Notes: generated from the sequence alone by a model not told the origin. Shown: positions 32,245 to 41,427, numbered from the stretch's first letter. The stretch: DNA of 64,000 nucleotides from Actinomadura litoris (GCF_009733595.1 NZ_WOFH01000006.1:558001-622000); one strand, 5' to 3'. Numbers and translations are program-made.

Positions 32245-34911
32245 GTGACACAGCCCAGCACTGAGCGCGGCCAGGAGGCCGGCGCGGACGTCGACCTGCC
32301 CACCCAGTACCGACCGGCCGATGTCGAGGGCCGGTTGTACGAGCGCTGGGTATCGGCGGGGCTGTTCACCGCCGACCCGGAACGCGACCCCTCCCGCCCC
32401 GCCTTCTCGATCGTGATCCCGCCGCCGAACGTCACCGGTTCGCTGCACATGGGGCACGCGCTCGACCACTCCATCCAGGACACGCTCGTCCGGCGCAACC
32501 GGATGCGGGGCCGGGAGGTGGTGTGGGTGCCCGGCATGGACCACGCGGGCATCGCCACGCAGAACGTGGTGGAGCGCGAGCTGGCCAAGGAGGGCCTGTC
32601 CCGGCACGACCTCGGCCGCGAGGCGTTCGTGGAGCGGGTCTGGAAGTGGAAGGGCGAGTTCGGCGGCCGCATCCTCGGCCAGATGCGCCGGCTCGGCGAC
32701 AGCGTCGACTGGACGCGCGAGGCGTTCACGATGGACGAGGACCGCGCCCGCGCGGTCCGGACGATCTTCAAGCGGCTGTTCGACGACGGGCTCATCTACC
32801 GCGCCGAGCGCATCATCAACTGGTGCCCGCGCTGCCTGACCGCGCTGTCGGACATCGAGGTCGAGCACGCCGACCGCGAGGGCGAGCTGGTGTCGATCCG
32901 GTACGGGTCGGGCGAGGACGCGATCGTCGTCGCGACGACCCGGGCGGAGACGATGCTCGGCGACACCGCCGTCGCCGTCCACCCGGACGACGAGCGGTAC
33001 CGGCACCTGGTGGGCCGCGAGATCGAGCTGCCGCTGACCGGCCGCCGCATCCCGGTCGTCGCCGACGAGCACGTCGACCCCGCGTTCGGCACCGGCGCGG
33101 TGAAGGTCACCCCGGCGCACGACCCGAACGACTTCGAGATCGGCCGCCGCCACGGCCTGCCGTCGCTGACCGTCCTGGACGAGCGGGGCGTCGTCACCGC
33201 GCACGGCCCCTTCGAGGGCCTGGACCGCTTCGAGGCGCGGCCCGCCGTGGTCGCGGCGCTGCGCGAGCAGGGCCGGATCACCAAGGAGGTCCGCCCGTAC
33301 GAGCACTCGGTGGGGCACTGCCAGCGCTGCGCGACGGTCGTCGAGCCGCGCGTGTCGCTCCAGTGGTTCGTGAAGGTCGAGCCGCTGGCGCGGGCGGCGG
33401 GCGACGCCGTCCGGGACGGGCGGGTCGCGGTCCACCCGCCGGAGATGGCGGCCCGCTACTTCGAGTGGGTCGACAACATGCACGACTGGTGCATCAGCCG
33501 CCAGCTCTGGTGGGGGCACCGGATCCCCGTCTGGTACGGGCCCGGCGGCGAGGTCGTCTGCCCGGGGCCCGACGAGGCGGCGCCCGAGGGCTGGACGCAG
33601 GACACCGACGTCCTCGACACCTGGTTCTCCTCGGCGCTGTGGCCGTTCTCGACGCTCGGCTGGCCGGCCAAGACGCCCGAGCTGGAGCGCTTCTACCCGA
33701 CGTCGGTGCTGGTCACCGGCTACGACATCCTGTTCTTCTGGGTCGCGCGGATGATGATGTTCGGCCTGTACGCGATGGACGGCGTCGTGCCGTTCAAGGA
33801 GATCGCGCTGCACGGGATGGTCCGCGACCAGCACGGCAAGAAGATGTCGAAGTCGTTCGGCAACGTCGTCGACCCGCTCGACTGGATCGACCGGTACGGC
33901 GCCGACGCGACCCGTTTCACGCTGCTGCGCGGCGCGAACCCGGGCGGCGACGTCCCGGTCGCCGAGGACTGGGCGCAGGGGTCGCGCAACTTCTGCAACA
34001 AGCTGTGGAACGCGACGCGGTTCGCGCTGATCAACGGCGCGCACGTGCGCGGCGCGATGCCCGCCGAGGTGTCGACCGTGGACGCGTGGGTGCTCTCGCG
34101 CCTGCACGCCGTCATCGCCGAGGTGGACGCCCACCTGGACTCCTACGACTTCGCCAAGGCGTGCGAGACGCTCTACCACTTCGCGTGGGACGAGGTCTGC
34201 GACTGGTACGTGGAGCTGGCGAAGGTCCAGCTCGCGGACGAGCGGGCGGAGGCGACGCGCCGCGTCCTCGGCGAGGTGCTCGACAACCTGCTGCGGCTGC
34301 TCCACCCCGTGATCCCGTTCGTCACCGAGGAGCTGTGGACGTCGCTGACGGGGCCGTTCCGGGGGGAGCGGGGGGTCGCCCCCCCGCAAGAGACCCGCGA
34401 GGCCACGGTGGTCACCGCGTCCTGGCCCGCGGCGGACGCCGGGCGCGCCGACCGCGCCGCCGAGGCGACGGTCGAGTCGCTGCAGCGCCTGGTCACCGAG
34501 GTCCGCCGGTTCCGCGCCGACCAGGGCCTCAAGCCGGGCCAGCGCGTCGCCGCCGAGCTCGCGTGGGGGGACTCGCCGCTGGCCGCGCACGAGGAGGGCG
34601 TCCGCGCGCTGCTGCGGCTCACGCCGCCCGGCGAGGCGTTCACGGCGACCGCGGCGCTGCCGGTCGAGGGCGTGACGGTCCGGCTCGACACGGCGGGCGC
34701 CATCGACGTCGCCGCCGAGCGCAAGCGGCTGGAGAAGGACCTCGCCGCCGCCCGCAAGGAGGCGGGGCAGGCGCGCGGCAAGCTCGGCAACGAGGCGTTC
34801 ATGGCCAAGGCGCCCGAGGCGGTCGTGGCGAAGAACCGGGAGCGGCTGGGCCAGGCCGAGGCCGACATCGAGCGGCTCCAGGCACAGCTCGCGGCGCTTC
34901 CGGCGGGCTGA
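32245..34911 (+). CDS. valS: Valyl-tRNA synthetase
   Basis: An 888-residue class I synthetase that attaches valine to tRNA-Val. Class motifs are intact: the HIGH variant HMGHA after PPPNVTGSL, and KMSKS in GKKMSKSFGN (about 532-540). The editing domain (CP1) has TTRAETMLGDTAVAV. The C-terminal coiled-coil arm (from about 815) has ERKRLEKDLAAARKE. Start GTG at 32245 is leaderless. Between the anticodon-binding domain motif LWTSLTG and TASWP there are about ten extra residues (RGERGVAPPQE) encoded by a G-rich palindrome, described separately. Confidence 0.97.
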   Translation: MTQPSTERGQEAGADVDLPTQYRPADVEGRLYERWVSAGLFTADPERDPSRPAFSIVIPPPNVTGSLHMGHALDHSIQDTLVRRNRMRGREVVWVPGMDHAGIATQNVVERELAKEGLSRHDLGREAFVERVWKWKGEFGGRILGQMRRLGDSVDWTREAFTMDEDRARAVRTIFKRLFDDGLIYRAERIINWCPRCLTALSDIEVEHADREGELVSIRYGSGEDAIVVATTRAETMLGDTAVAVHPDDERYRHLVGREIELPLTGRRIPVVADEHVDPAFGTGAVKVTPAHDPNDFEIGRRHGLPSLTVLDERGVVTAHGPFEGLDRFEARPAVVAALREQGRITKEVRPYEHSVGHCQRCATVVEPRVSLQWFVKVEPLARAAGDAVRDGRVAVHPPEMAARYFEWVDNMHDWCISRQLWWGHRIPVWYGPGGEVVCPGPDEAAPEGWTQDTDVLDTWFSSALWPFSTLGWPAKTPELERFYPTSVLVTGYDILFFWVARMMMFGLYAMDGVVPFKEIALHGMVRDQHGKKMSKSFGNVVDPLDWIDRYGADATRFTLLRGANPGGDVPVAEDWAQGSRNFCNKLWNATRFALINGAHVRGAMPAEVSTVDAWVLSRLHAVIAEVDAHLDSYDFAKACETLYHFAWDEVCDWYVELAKVQLADERAEATRRVLGEVLDNLLRLLHPVIPFVTEELWTSLTGPFRGERGVAPPQETREATVVTASWPAADAGRADRAAEATVESLQRLVTEVRRFRADQGLKPGQRVAAELAWGDSPLAAHEEGVRALLRLTPPGEAFTATAALPVEGVTVRLDTAGAIDVAAERKRLEKDLAAARKEAGQARGKLGNEAFMAKAPEAVVAKNRERLGQAEADIERLQAQLAALPAG
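34368..34387. repeat. G-rich palindrome inside valS
   Basis: GCGGGGGG (34368-34375), loop TCGC, CCCCCCGC (34380-34387) is a perfect 8-bp hairpin of the same design as those at 5933 and 63617. It encodes part of an insertion in a loop of the valyl-tRNA synthetase anticodon-binding domain. Confidence 0.6.
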
Positions 34912-34986
34912 TCCAGGCTACGATCCGTCTCGTCCGCGGGCCGTGGGCGGCGCCCCCGCGCGGGCAAGGGAATCTTCGGGAGTGCA

Positions 34987-36009
34987 ATGGCCGGTTCACC
35001 TTCTCCGTCCGACGCGCCGGACGTCCCGTCCGGTGACGACGTGGCCGTGGCGCGGGCCGCCGACGACGCCGACCCGCAACCGCCGCCCGGACCCGTCCCC
35101 GAACCGGGGCCGGAGCCGGGGTTGGAGCCGGGGTTGGAGGCGGCGCCGTGGGGCGCGTCGCTTCCGTGGTGGTCGGTGGACCAGGGCGGCGGCACCGGCC
35201 CGCAGAACGTCCAGGACGGCACGGGCCCGCACGCGGTCCCCCCTCCGCCGAACGGCACCGGGCCGCTTCCGGTGGCGCCCCAGCCTCCGCTTCCGGGGGC
35301 CGGGCTCGGTGAGCGCAAGCCGGTCCCGAGGCTGCTGCTCGGCGCGGGCGTCGGCGCGCTCCTCGTCGTGGTGCTCCTGGCGGGCGTGCTGGCGTTCCGC
35401 TCGAACGGCGGGAAGAAGACCGGCTCGGAGATCACCGCGTCCAAGCGGCGGATCACGGCGGTCGCGGTCGCGGGCGGGCTGCGCCGGGACGGCACCGCGC
35501 AGCCGGTGACGAGCGCGGCCTACCCGTTCGTCGCGGCGGCGGTCAGGGCGGGCGGCGTCCCGGTGAGCAAGGACGGCGCGGCCGTCTACGCCGACGCGCC
35601 GGGCGGGCCGCTGAACGTGCTGTTCATGGGCGGGACGGGCGCGGTCGGCGACCCGGTCGCCTTCCTGCGGACGATCCGCCCGCCGACGTTCATCGCCGCG
35701 CAGAGCACCGGCCCGGGCAAAGAGGGCGGGCGGGCGCTGTGCGGGTCGTTCGCCGTGCTGGCCGAGGTGCACGTCTACTGCGCGTGGGCGACGAAGGACT
35801 CCTACGGCGTCGTCGCGTCCAACATCGCCGTGCGCGCCGCCGCGAACACGACGAACACGACGAACACGACGAACACGACGAACACCGTGGACGCCGCGGG
35901 CTCCCCGGGCACCGCCCTCGACGTGACGGCGGCGGCGAACCAGGAGATCCCGGTGGTGGCCGACCTCATGCGCCGGATCCGCCAGGACGTGGAGAAGCCC
36001 CGGCGTTGA
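34987..36009 (+). CDS. Single-pass membrane protein with extracytoplasmic Cys-pair domain (hypothetical)
   Basis: A 340-residue protein of unknown family. Residues 1-115 are Pro/Gly/Asp-rich and disordered (cytoplasmic). One transmembrane helix spans about 118-138 (LLLGAGVGALLVVVLLAGVLAF), followed by an extracytoplasmic domain of about 200 residues. Two Cys (in RALCGSFAV and VYCAWAT) could form a disulphide. After them comes a low-complexity NTTNTTNTTNTT run encoded by four exact 9-base repeats. Start ATG with GGAG four bases before. Its last 44 bases overlap, head to head, the end of the FolC-like gene. Similar membrane proteins with such C-terminal domains are scattered in Streptosporangiales without assigned function. 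Confidence 0.7.
   Translation: MAGSPSPSDAPDVPSGDDVAVARAADDADPQPPPGPVPEPGPEPGLEPGLEAAPWGASLPWWSVDQGGGTGPQNVQDGTGPHAVPPPPNGTGPLPVAPQPPLPGAGLGERKPVPRLLLGAGVGALLVVVLLAGVLAFRSNGGKKTGSEITASKRRITAVAVAGGLRRDGTAQPVTSAAYPFVAAAVRAGGVPVSKDGAAVYADAPGGPLNVLFMGGTGAVGDPVAFLRTIRPPTFIAAQSTGPGKEGGRALCGSFAVLAEVHVYCAWATKDSYGVVASNIAVRAAANTTNTTNTTNTTNTVDAAGSPGTALDVTAAANQEIPVVADLMRRIRQDVEKPRR
35845..35885 (+). repeat. 9-base tandem repeat in coding sequence
   Basis: Four identical copies of AACACGACG (35845-35880) plus a partial fifth. The unit is a multiple of three, so slippage adds or removes Asn-Thr-Thr without breaking the frame. Confidence 0.9.
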
Positions 36010-37201
36010 ACAGCCGCCGCGTCCCGGCGTCCACCGCGTCGAGGACGAGGCCGGTGAAGTAGACGGTCCCGACGGCGAGGACGCGGTGCCCGAGGGTGGC
36101 GAGCGAGGCGGGCGTGATGGCGGCCGCCTCGACGACGTCCCAGGACGGCGGGAGCGCGCGGGTGAAGCGCAGGTGCGCCGCCGGGAGCCGGACGAACGTC
36201 ACGGGCACGTCGCCGAGCGCGGCGACCGCGCCGTCCAGGTCCTTGTGGTCGGGCAGGCAGACGACGGCGTGGTCGACGGCTCCCCAGCGGGCGCGGGCGG
36301 CGGCGAGCGCGGCGGCGACGCCCGTCCGGTCGACGGCGGAGTCGACGAGCACGGTGGTCGCGGACCCGGGGACGCGGTGCCAGGACAGCCGCCCCGGCAG
36401 GACGACCGACGCCAGCACCGCCGCCGTCCGCGCGGGGTCGGGCTCGCCCACGCCGGGCACGCGCCGCGCGGCGGCGACGCCGAGTTCGGCGCTGACCCGT
36501 CCGAGCCCTTCGGGCAGCAGGTCGGGGGCGAGGCCGCCGTCGCCGGGTGCGACGTACTCGACGCGTCCCGCCAGCGCGTCCGCGACCTCGGGGGACTGCG
36601 GCGCGGAGAGAACGGCTCGCGTGCGCGGCCCGGCCACGCCGAGCTTGTCGAGCGCGATCTCCGCGGCCGTGTCGCCGAGGACGCCGAGGTGCTCGCCGAA
36701 GACGGGGGTGAGGGCGACGACGTCCGGGGGGAACAGGCCGACCTCGTCCGAGCGTCCGCCCATGCCCGCTTCCAGGACCAGCACGTCCGCGTCCACGTCC
36801 CGCGCGTGCAGGACGCCCGCGAGCGTGAACAGCCCGGCGGGGGACAGGTAGCCCTCGGAGGGCGCGAGCACGGCGATGCCGTCGCGGAGCCGCCGCCCCA
36901 GGGAGGCGAGGTCGCCCTCCGACACGGCTCGGCCGTCCACACGGAGGCGGTCGCGGTTGTCGCGCAGGCCGGGGCTCGTCACCGTGCACACGCGCCTGCC
37001 CGCCGCCGCCAAGAACGCCGACGCGTAGGTCGCGGCCGTGCCCTTTCCCTTGGAGCCCACGACGGTCAGGAGCGGAACGTCCAGGGAGAGGACGCCAAGG
37101 ACCTCCGCCAGCGCGCGCGCACGGGGAAGGCTGCGTTTCGCCCCGGCGGCGCGTCGTTCCCACTCCGCGAAGAAGACCTCATCGGCGCCCATGCGTCCCA
37201 T
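35966..37201 (-). CDS. FolC-like Mur ligase paralogue
   Basis: A 411-residue Mur-ligase-fold enzyme resembling folylpolyglutamate/dihydrofolate synthase. The ATP-binding loop reads VGSKGKGTAATYAS (usual VAGTNGKGST), followed by SPGLRDNRDRLRVDG (usual SPHL...RIxxxG), the acidic EAGMGGRSDEVGLF (usual ETGLGGRLDATN) and TPVFGEHLGVLGDTAAEIA. The conserved KAGI is changed to KLGV, so the carbamylated Lys position is retained. The substrate may differ from folate. It is divergent from true folC, 82 bases apart, and its 3' end overlaps the plus-strand gene before it by 44 bases. No strong ribosome-binding site precedes the ATG at 37201; one nine bases downstream is an alternative. Confidence 0.82.
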   Translation of the reverse strand: MGRMGADEVFFAEWERRAAGAKRSLPRARALAEVLGVLSLDVPLLTVVGSKGKGTAATYASAFLAAAGRRVCTVTSPGLRDNRDRLRVDGRAVSEGDLASLGRRLRDGIAVLAPSEGYLSPAGLFTLAGVLHARDVDADVLVLEAGMGGRSDEVGLFPPDVVALTPVFGEHLGVLGDTAAEIALDKLGVAGPRTRAVLSAPQSPEVADALAGRVEYVAPGDGGLAPDLLPEGLGRVSAELGVAAARRVPGVGEPDPARTAAVLASVVLPGRLSWHRVPGSATTVLVDSAVDRTGVAAALAAARARWGAVDHAVVCLPDHKDLDGAVAALGDVPVTFVRLPAAHLRFTRALPPSWDVVEAAAITPASLATLGHRVLAVGTVYFTGLVLDAVDAGTRRLFNAGASPRPGGSGA

Positions 37202-37245
37202 GCTCGCAGTGCCCGGCCCGGGGCGGGCCGGGCGGCGGTGCCGAG

Positions 37246-37251
37246 TAGGCT
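37246..37251 (+). promoter_or_regulatory. Candidate -10 box of folC
   Basis: TAGGCT, a frequent actinobacterial -10 variant, lies 32 bases before the folC GTG in the divergent gap. The same hexamer is seen at 47553-47558 before the radical SAM gene. No -35 box stands out. Confidence 0.4.
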
Positions 37252-37283
37252 CTGAGGGTCACTTTCCGCAGTCATGGAGCATC

Positions 37284-38702
37284 GTGAGCCAGCCAACCGA
37301 GCCGCTCGACTACCGGGACGCCATCGGCGTGATCATGAGCCGCGGCGTCGAGTGGGAGATCGACCCCACGCTCGACCGCGTCCGCGACCTGGTCGACGTC
37401 CTGGGCGACCCCCATCGCGCCTACCCCGTCATCCATGTGGCCGGGACGAACGGCAAGACCAGCACCGCGCGGCTCATCGAGGCGCTGCTGCGCGAGCGCG
37501 GGCTGCGCACCGGCCTCTACACCAGCCCGGAGATGACCACGCTGCGGGAGCGGATCGCGATCGACGGGGAGCCGCTCAGCGAGGAGCGGTTCGTCGAGAC
37601 GCTGCGCGACGTCCTGCCCTACGTCCAGATGATCGACGGCAAGCACCCGGTGCCGCTGTCGTTCTTCGAGGTCCTCACCGCCATGGCCTACGCGGCGTTC
37701 GCCGACGCGCCGGTCGACGTCGCGGTCGTCGAGACCGGGATGGGCGGCACCTGGGACGCCACCAACCTCGCCGACGGCGCCGTCGCCGTGATCACCCCGA
37801 TCGGCCTGGACCACACCCGCTACCTCGGCGACACCGTCGAGGAGATCGCGGGCGAGAAGGCCGGGATCATCAAGCCCGGCGCGGTCGCCGTGCTGGCGCA
37901 GCAGCCGGTGGAGGCGGCCGAGGTGCTGCTGCGGCGGGTCGTGGAGAGCGGCGCGACGGCGGCCCGCGAGGGCATCGAGTTCGGCGTGCTCGGCCGCGAG
38001 GTCGCGTTCGGCGGCCAGATGCTGCGCCTCCAGGGCCTGCACGGGATCTACGACGAGGTCTTCCTCCCGCTGTTCGGCGAGCACCAGGCGGGCAACGCCG
38101 CGACCGCGCTCGCCGCCGTCGAGGCGTTCGCGGGCGGCGCGGCGAGCGCGGGGGAGGCGGGCCTGGAGGCCGCCACCCGCGTCGCGCCCGGCGAGACCTA
38201 CACCGGCGGCGACGGAGGGCTCGACCCGGCGCTCGTGCGCAGCGGGTTCGCCAAGGCCGCGTCGCCGGGGCGCCTTGAGGTCGTCCGGACGGGCCCGACC
38301 GTCCTGCTGGACGCGGCGCACAACCCCGCCGGGATGGCCGCGAGCGTCCAGACCGTCACCGAGTCGTTCGGCTTCACCCGGCTGGTCGGGGTGCTCGCCG
38401 CCGCCGCCGACAAGGACGTCGCGGGCATGCTCGACCAGCTCGAACCCGTCCTCGCCGAGCTGGTCGTGACCCGCAACACCTCGCCGCGCTCGCTGCCGCC
38501 CGAGGAACTGGCCGAGATCGCCGGGGGGATCTTCGGGCCCGAGCGCGTGCACATCGCCGACCGGCTCGACGACGCCATCGACCGGGCCATCGGGCTGGCC
38601 GAGGAGACCGGCGAGTACCAGGGCGCGGGCGTCCTGATCACCGGGTCGGTGGTCACGGTCGGCGACGCCAGGACGCTGCTGCGCGTAGGGGAGGGCCGGT
38701 GA
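37284..38702 (+). CDS. folC: Dihydrofolate synthase / folylpolyglutamate synthase
   Basis: A 472-residue Mur-ligase-fold enzyme that adds glutamate to folates. Motifs include the P-loop VAGTNGKTSTARLIE (about 53-67), TSPEMTTLRERIAIDG, ETGMGGTWDATN, TPIGLDHTRYLGDTVEEIAGEKAGIIK (Lys for carbamate) and DAAHNPAGM. Start GTG with GGAG four bases upstream. The stop overlaps the GTG of the DUF4233 gene, which is found after folC throughout actinomycetes. Confidence 0.95.
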   Translation: MSQPTEPLDYRDAIGVIMSRGVEWEIDPTLDRVRDLVDVLGDPHRAYPVIHVAGTNGKTSTARLIEALLRERGLRTGLYTSPEMTTLRERIAIDGEPLSEERFVETLRDVLPYVQMIDGKHPVPLSFFEVLTAMAYAAFADAPVDVAVVETGMGGTWDATNLADGAVAVITPIGLDHTRYLGDTVEEIAGEKAGIIKPGAVAVLAQQPVEAAEVLLRRVVESGATAAREGIEFGVLGREVAFGGQMLRLQGLHGIYDEVFLPLFGEHQAGNAATALAAVEAFAGGAASAGEAGLEAATRVAPGETYTGGDGGLDPALVRSGFAKAASPGRLEVVRTGPTVLLDAAHNPAGMAASVQTVTESFGFTRLVGVLAAAADKDVAGMLDQLEPVLAELVVTRNTSPRSLPPEELAEIAGGIFGPERVHIADRLDDAIDRAIGLAEETGEYQGAGVLITGSVVTVGDARTLLRVGEGR

Positions 38703-39136
38703 CGGTCATGGACGCATCCGGCGCGGGCGACGACACGAGCGCGGGCACGGGCGGCGCGGGCACGGGCCGGGGCACGGGCGGGCCGGGGGCCTCCCGGGCG
38801 CGGCCCGCCGGGGATCCGGTGCGGCGGCTGCTGGCCACGGTGCTGGCCTGCGAGGCGGTCGTGATCGCGCTCGCGATCCCGGTGGCGGTGGCCGTCCTGG
38901 ACGTGAGCGGGGGCACGGCGGGCGCGGTGTGCGGGGGGCTGGCGGTCGTCTGCCTGCTGATGGCCGGGCTGCTGCGGTTCTCCTGGGCGGTCCCGGCGGG
39001 CACGGTCCTCCAGGTGCTCGTCATCGCGACCGGGTTCATGGTGCCGACCATGTTCTTCCTCGGCGCCCTGTTCGGGGCGCTCTGGGGAACGGCGATTTGG
39101 ATGGGACGCAAGGCGCGGGAAGCGGCGGCGCGCTAA
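38699..39136 (+). CDS. DUF4233 membrane protein
   Basis: A 145-residue protein. After a Gly/Thr-rich cytoplasmic start of about 35 residues come four transmembrane helices (about 43-62, 66-88, 92-110, 112-135). Function is unknown; the family is defined by its fixed place behind folC. Its GTG start overlaps the folC stop by four bases, so the two are translationally coupled. Confidence 0.88.
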   Translation: MTVMDASGAGDDTSAGTGGAGTGRGTGGPGASRARPAGDPVRRLLATVLACEAVVIALAIPVAVAVLDVSGGTAGAVCGGLAVVCLLMAGLLRFSWAVPAGTVLQVLVIATGFMVPTMFFLGALFGALWGTAIWMGRKAREAAAR

Positions 39137-39255
39137 ATTCGGAGGCGGCGCCCATTCCCGTCCGCCTGCGCTTTCCCTTCCCGGTCAATTCCGACATCTT
39201 TCTCTTTTGGGAAATGCTGGACGTTGGTGGACGGCGACCTCCGGAGGAGAAGGTC

Positions 39256-40836
39256 GTGTCCACCCGCACATACCAACACCCGGCCCGGCGGGGCCGGGCG
39301 GCCACCGTCGCCGCCACGTCCGGCGCGCTGGTGATGGCCGCGACCGTGCTGCCCGCCGCCGTGCTGACCGTCCCCGACACCACCGCGAACGTCGCGCCCG
39401 CGGCCGCCGAGGCGCTGCGCCTCGGCACGGGCGACGTCGCCGGGCTGCTGCGCGCCACCGGCCTGTCGCTGCCCGCGCTGCTGCTCGCGGTGCCGCTCGC
39501 CGCCGTCGCCGCCCGCCGGTTCTCCGCGTGCTCGGTGGCCGCCGCCGGGCTGCTCCTGCTGCTCGCCGGGATCGGCGCGGCGCGGTTCGCCGGATCGGTG
39601 CCGCAGGCCGGGTTCGTCCGCGCGGCGGAGGGCGCGGGGGCGGGCATCGTGCTGCCCGCCTCGCTCGTCCTGATCTGGGAGCGGCGCAGCCGCGCGCTCG
39701 CCGCGCTCTGGGCGGGCGGCCTGGTGTGCGCGCTGCTGGCGGCGATGCCGGTGGCGCTGCGCCTCGTCCCGATGTCGCGCGGGGACGCCGCGCGCGGCCC
39801 GGACTGGCACCGCGCGCTCGCCCCCACCCCCTGGCCCGCGATCGCGGCCGTCGCCGCCGTCGCGCTGTTCCTGTTCCTGCGCGGGCGCGGCCCGTGGCGG
39901 CTGCCCGCGCCGCGGCACATCGAGCGCGGCCAACTCGTGCTGCCGCTCGTCCCCTCGGCGGGGTTCGCGTTCCTCGCCGTCGTCGCGGCGGACGGGTGGT
40001 CGCCGGGCGCGCGGCTCGCCGTCGGCGCGCTCGCGCTGCCCGCCCTGCTCGCCCTCGCGCTCGCCTGCGGCGGGGACGCCTCGGTGGGCGGCCCGCACGG
40101 CTGCGCGGTCGTCATGATCGCGACCGGGCTGCTCACCTACCCGGTCGCCGCGCCGCTGGCGGGGCTCGCCGCCGTGGGCGCCCACGCGCGCGGCGGCACC
40201 GGCGTGCCGCTGACGCCGTTCGCGCTCGCCGGTGCCGCCGCGATCGCGGGGGCGCTCGCGTCCCTGCGGGCGAGGCCCAAGGCCGGCGTCCTGGCGGGGT
40301 ACGGCCTGATGCTCGCCGCCCTGCCGTTCGGCCTCGCGACCGGCCGCACGTTCGGGCTCGCGGACGGCCTCGCGGGCGGGACGGCGGGGCAGGCGAGCCT
40401 GTGCGCCCTCCTCGTCCCGCTCGGCGCCGGGGCGGGCCTGGCGCTGGCCGCCTCGCTGCGCGACGCGTCCGCCGGCGCGGCGCTGTTCGGGCTGGCGCTG
40501 CTGTTCCCGGCCGTCCTCGCGGGTCAGCTCGTGGTGCTGTCGCTCCAGGCGTCCTGGCTCGTGCGGGCGCGCCCGGTGACGCAGGCGCAGCAGTTGGACG
40601 CGCTGGCCGGCGGCTACCACGCCTGGCTCGCCGCCGCGGCCGGGGCGCTCGTGCCGCTCGCCGCCGCGACGGTCCGCGCGGGCGCCCTCGCCGGCGCCCG
40701 CTCCCGGGCCCGCGCCGCCGCCCGCGCCGCGCGTGCCGGCGCGCGGGCGACGGGACGCGCCGCCGCCGCGATCGACCCGGCCCCCGGGGCCGCCGCCGGA
40801 GAGGCCGAGGCCGCCGCGGGGCCCGGCGCCGGGTAG
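39256..40836 (+). CDS. Multi-pass membrane protein, transporter-like
   Basis: A 526-residue protein with about 12-14 predicted transmembrane helices and very high Ala/Leu/Gly content. The layout (two blocks of helices with short Arg-rich cytoplasmic links such as RRFSACS and WERRSRALA) resembles DHA2-type major facilitator transporters. The family motifs are too weak to be sure, and no substrate can be named. The last 55 residues are an Ala/Arg then Ala/Pro/Glu tail. GTG start at 39256 with GGAGGAG six bases before. It stands alone between DUF4233 and ndk. Confidence 0.7.
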   Translation: MSTRTYQHPARRGRAATVAATSGALVMAATVLPAAVLTVPDTTANVAPAAAEALRLGTGDVAGLLRATGLSLPALLLAVPLAAVAARRFSACSVAAAGLLLLLAGIGAARFAGSVPQAGFVRAAEGAGAGIVLPASLVLIWERRSRALAALWAGGLVCALLAAMPVALRLVPMSRGDAARGPDWHRALAPTPWPAIAAVAAVALFLFLRGRGPWRLPAPRHIERGQLVLPLVPSAGFAFLAVVAADGWSPGARLAVGALALPALLALALACGGDASVGGPHGCAVVMIATGLLTYPVAAPLAGLAAVGAHARGGTGVPLTPFALAGAAAIAGALASLRARPKAGVLAGYGLMLAALPFGLATGRTFGLADGLAGGTAGQASLCALLVPLGAGAGLALAASLRDASAGAALFGLALLFPAVLAGQLVVLSLQASWLVRARPVTQAQQLDALAGGYHAWLAAAAGALVPLAAATVRAGALAGARSRARAAARAARAGARATGRAAAAIDPAPGAAAGEAEAAAGPGAG

Positions 40837-40839
40837 GAT
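40834..40839 (+). promoter_or_regulatory. Candidate -10 box of ndk
   Basis: TAGGAT overlaps the stop codon of the membrane-protein gene and lies 107 bases before the ndk GTG. It is a plausible -10 hexamer, but no -35 box is visible. Confidence 0.3.
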
Positions 40840-40945
40840 TCGCGCGCAGTGGTGCGCGGGCCGCGGCGTGACCGGTCACGCCTGGCCGGCCCCGTCGGAC
40901 GGGGCGGCGCCACCCCGATCCGAAACTCATCGAGGAGAGTCTTCC

Positions 40946-41356
40946 GTGTCCGAGCGCACTCTTGTCCTGGTCAAGCCCGACGGTGTCCGCCGCGGCGTCG
41001 TCGGCGAGGTGATCTCGCGGATCGAGCGCAAGGGCCTGTCGCTCGTCGCGCTCGAACTGCGCACGCTCGCGCGCGAGACCGCCGAGGCGCACTACGAGGA
41101 GCACGCCAGCAAGCCGTTCTTCGGCGAGCTGGTCGAGTTCATCACCGGCGGCCCGCTGGTCGCGATGGTGGTCGAGGGCCCGCGCGCCATCGAGGCGTTC
41201 CGCGCCCTCGCCGGCGCCACCGACCCGGTGAGCGCCACCCCCGGCACCATCCGCGGCGACTTCGCGCTGGAGATCGGCGAGAACATCGTGCACGGCTCCG
41301 ACTCCACCTACTCCGCCGAGCGCGAGATCAAGCTGTTCTTCCCCGAACTGGGCTGA
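40946..41356 (+). CDS. ndk: Nucleoside diphosphate kinase
   Basis: A 136-residue enzyme that keeps nucleoside triphosphates balanced by a ping-pong phosphotransfer. It has the opening ERTLVLVKPDGVRRGVVGEV and the active-site histidine in NIVHGSDSTYSAEREI (about 113-128). Length and sequence are typical. GTG start with GAGGAGA. It is a single gene ended by a strong terminator. Confidence 0.97.
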   Translation: MSERTLVLVKPDGVRRGVVGEVISRIERKGLSLVALELRTLARETAEAHYEEHASKPFFGELVEFITGGPLVAMVVEGPRAIEAFRALAGATDPVSATPGTIRGDFALEIGENIVHGSDSTYSAEREIKLFFPELG

Positions 41357-41397
41357 CCCCCCTCCGGGCGGCGCCCGGACGAGGCACATCGACACAC

Positions 41398-41427
41398 GCG
41401 GGCCGGCGGACCGGCCCGCGTTGTGTT
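41398..41427 (+). terminator. Intrinsic terminator after ndk
   Basis: GCGGGCCGG (41398-41406) and CCGGCCCGC (41411-41419) pair perfectly around CGGA, followed by GTTGTGTTTTA. It separates ndk from the mre operon. Confidence 0.85.

Noticed and set aside
31558..34590. Open frame of 1010 codons on the minus strand
   Set aside because: Antisense to valS and running into the kinase gene in another frame. Composition is biased and no start signal is present.
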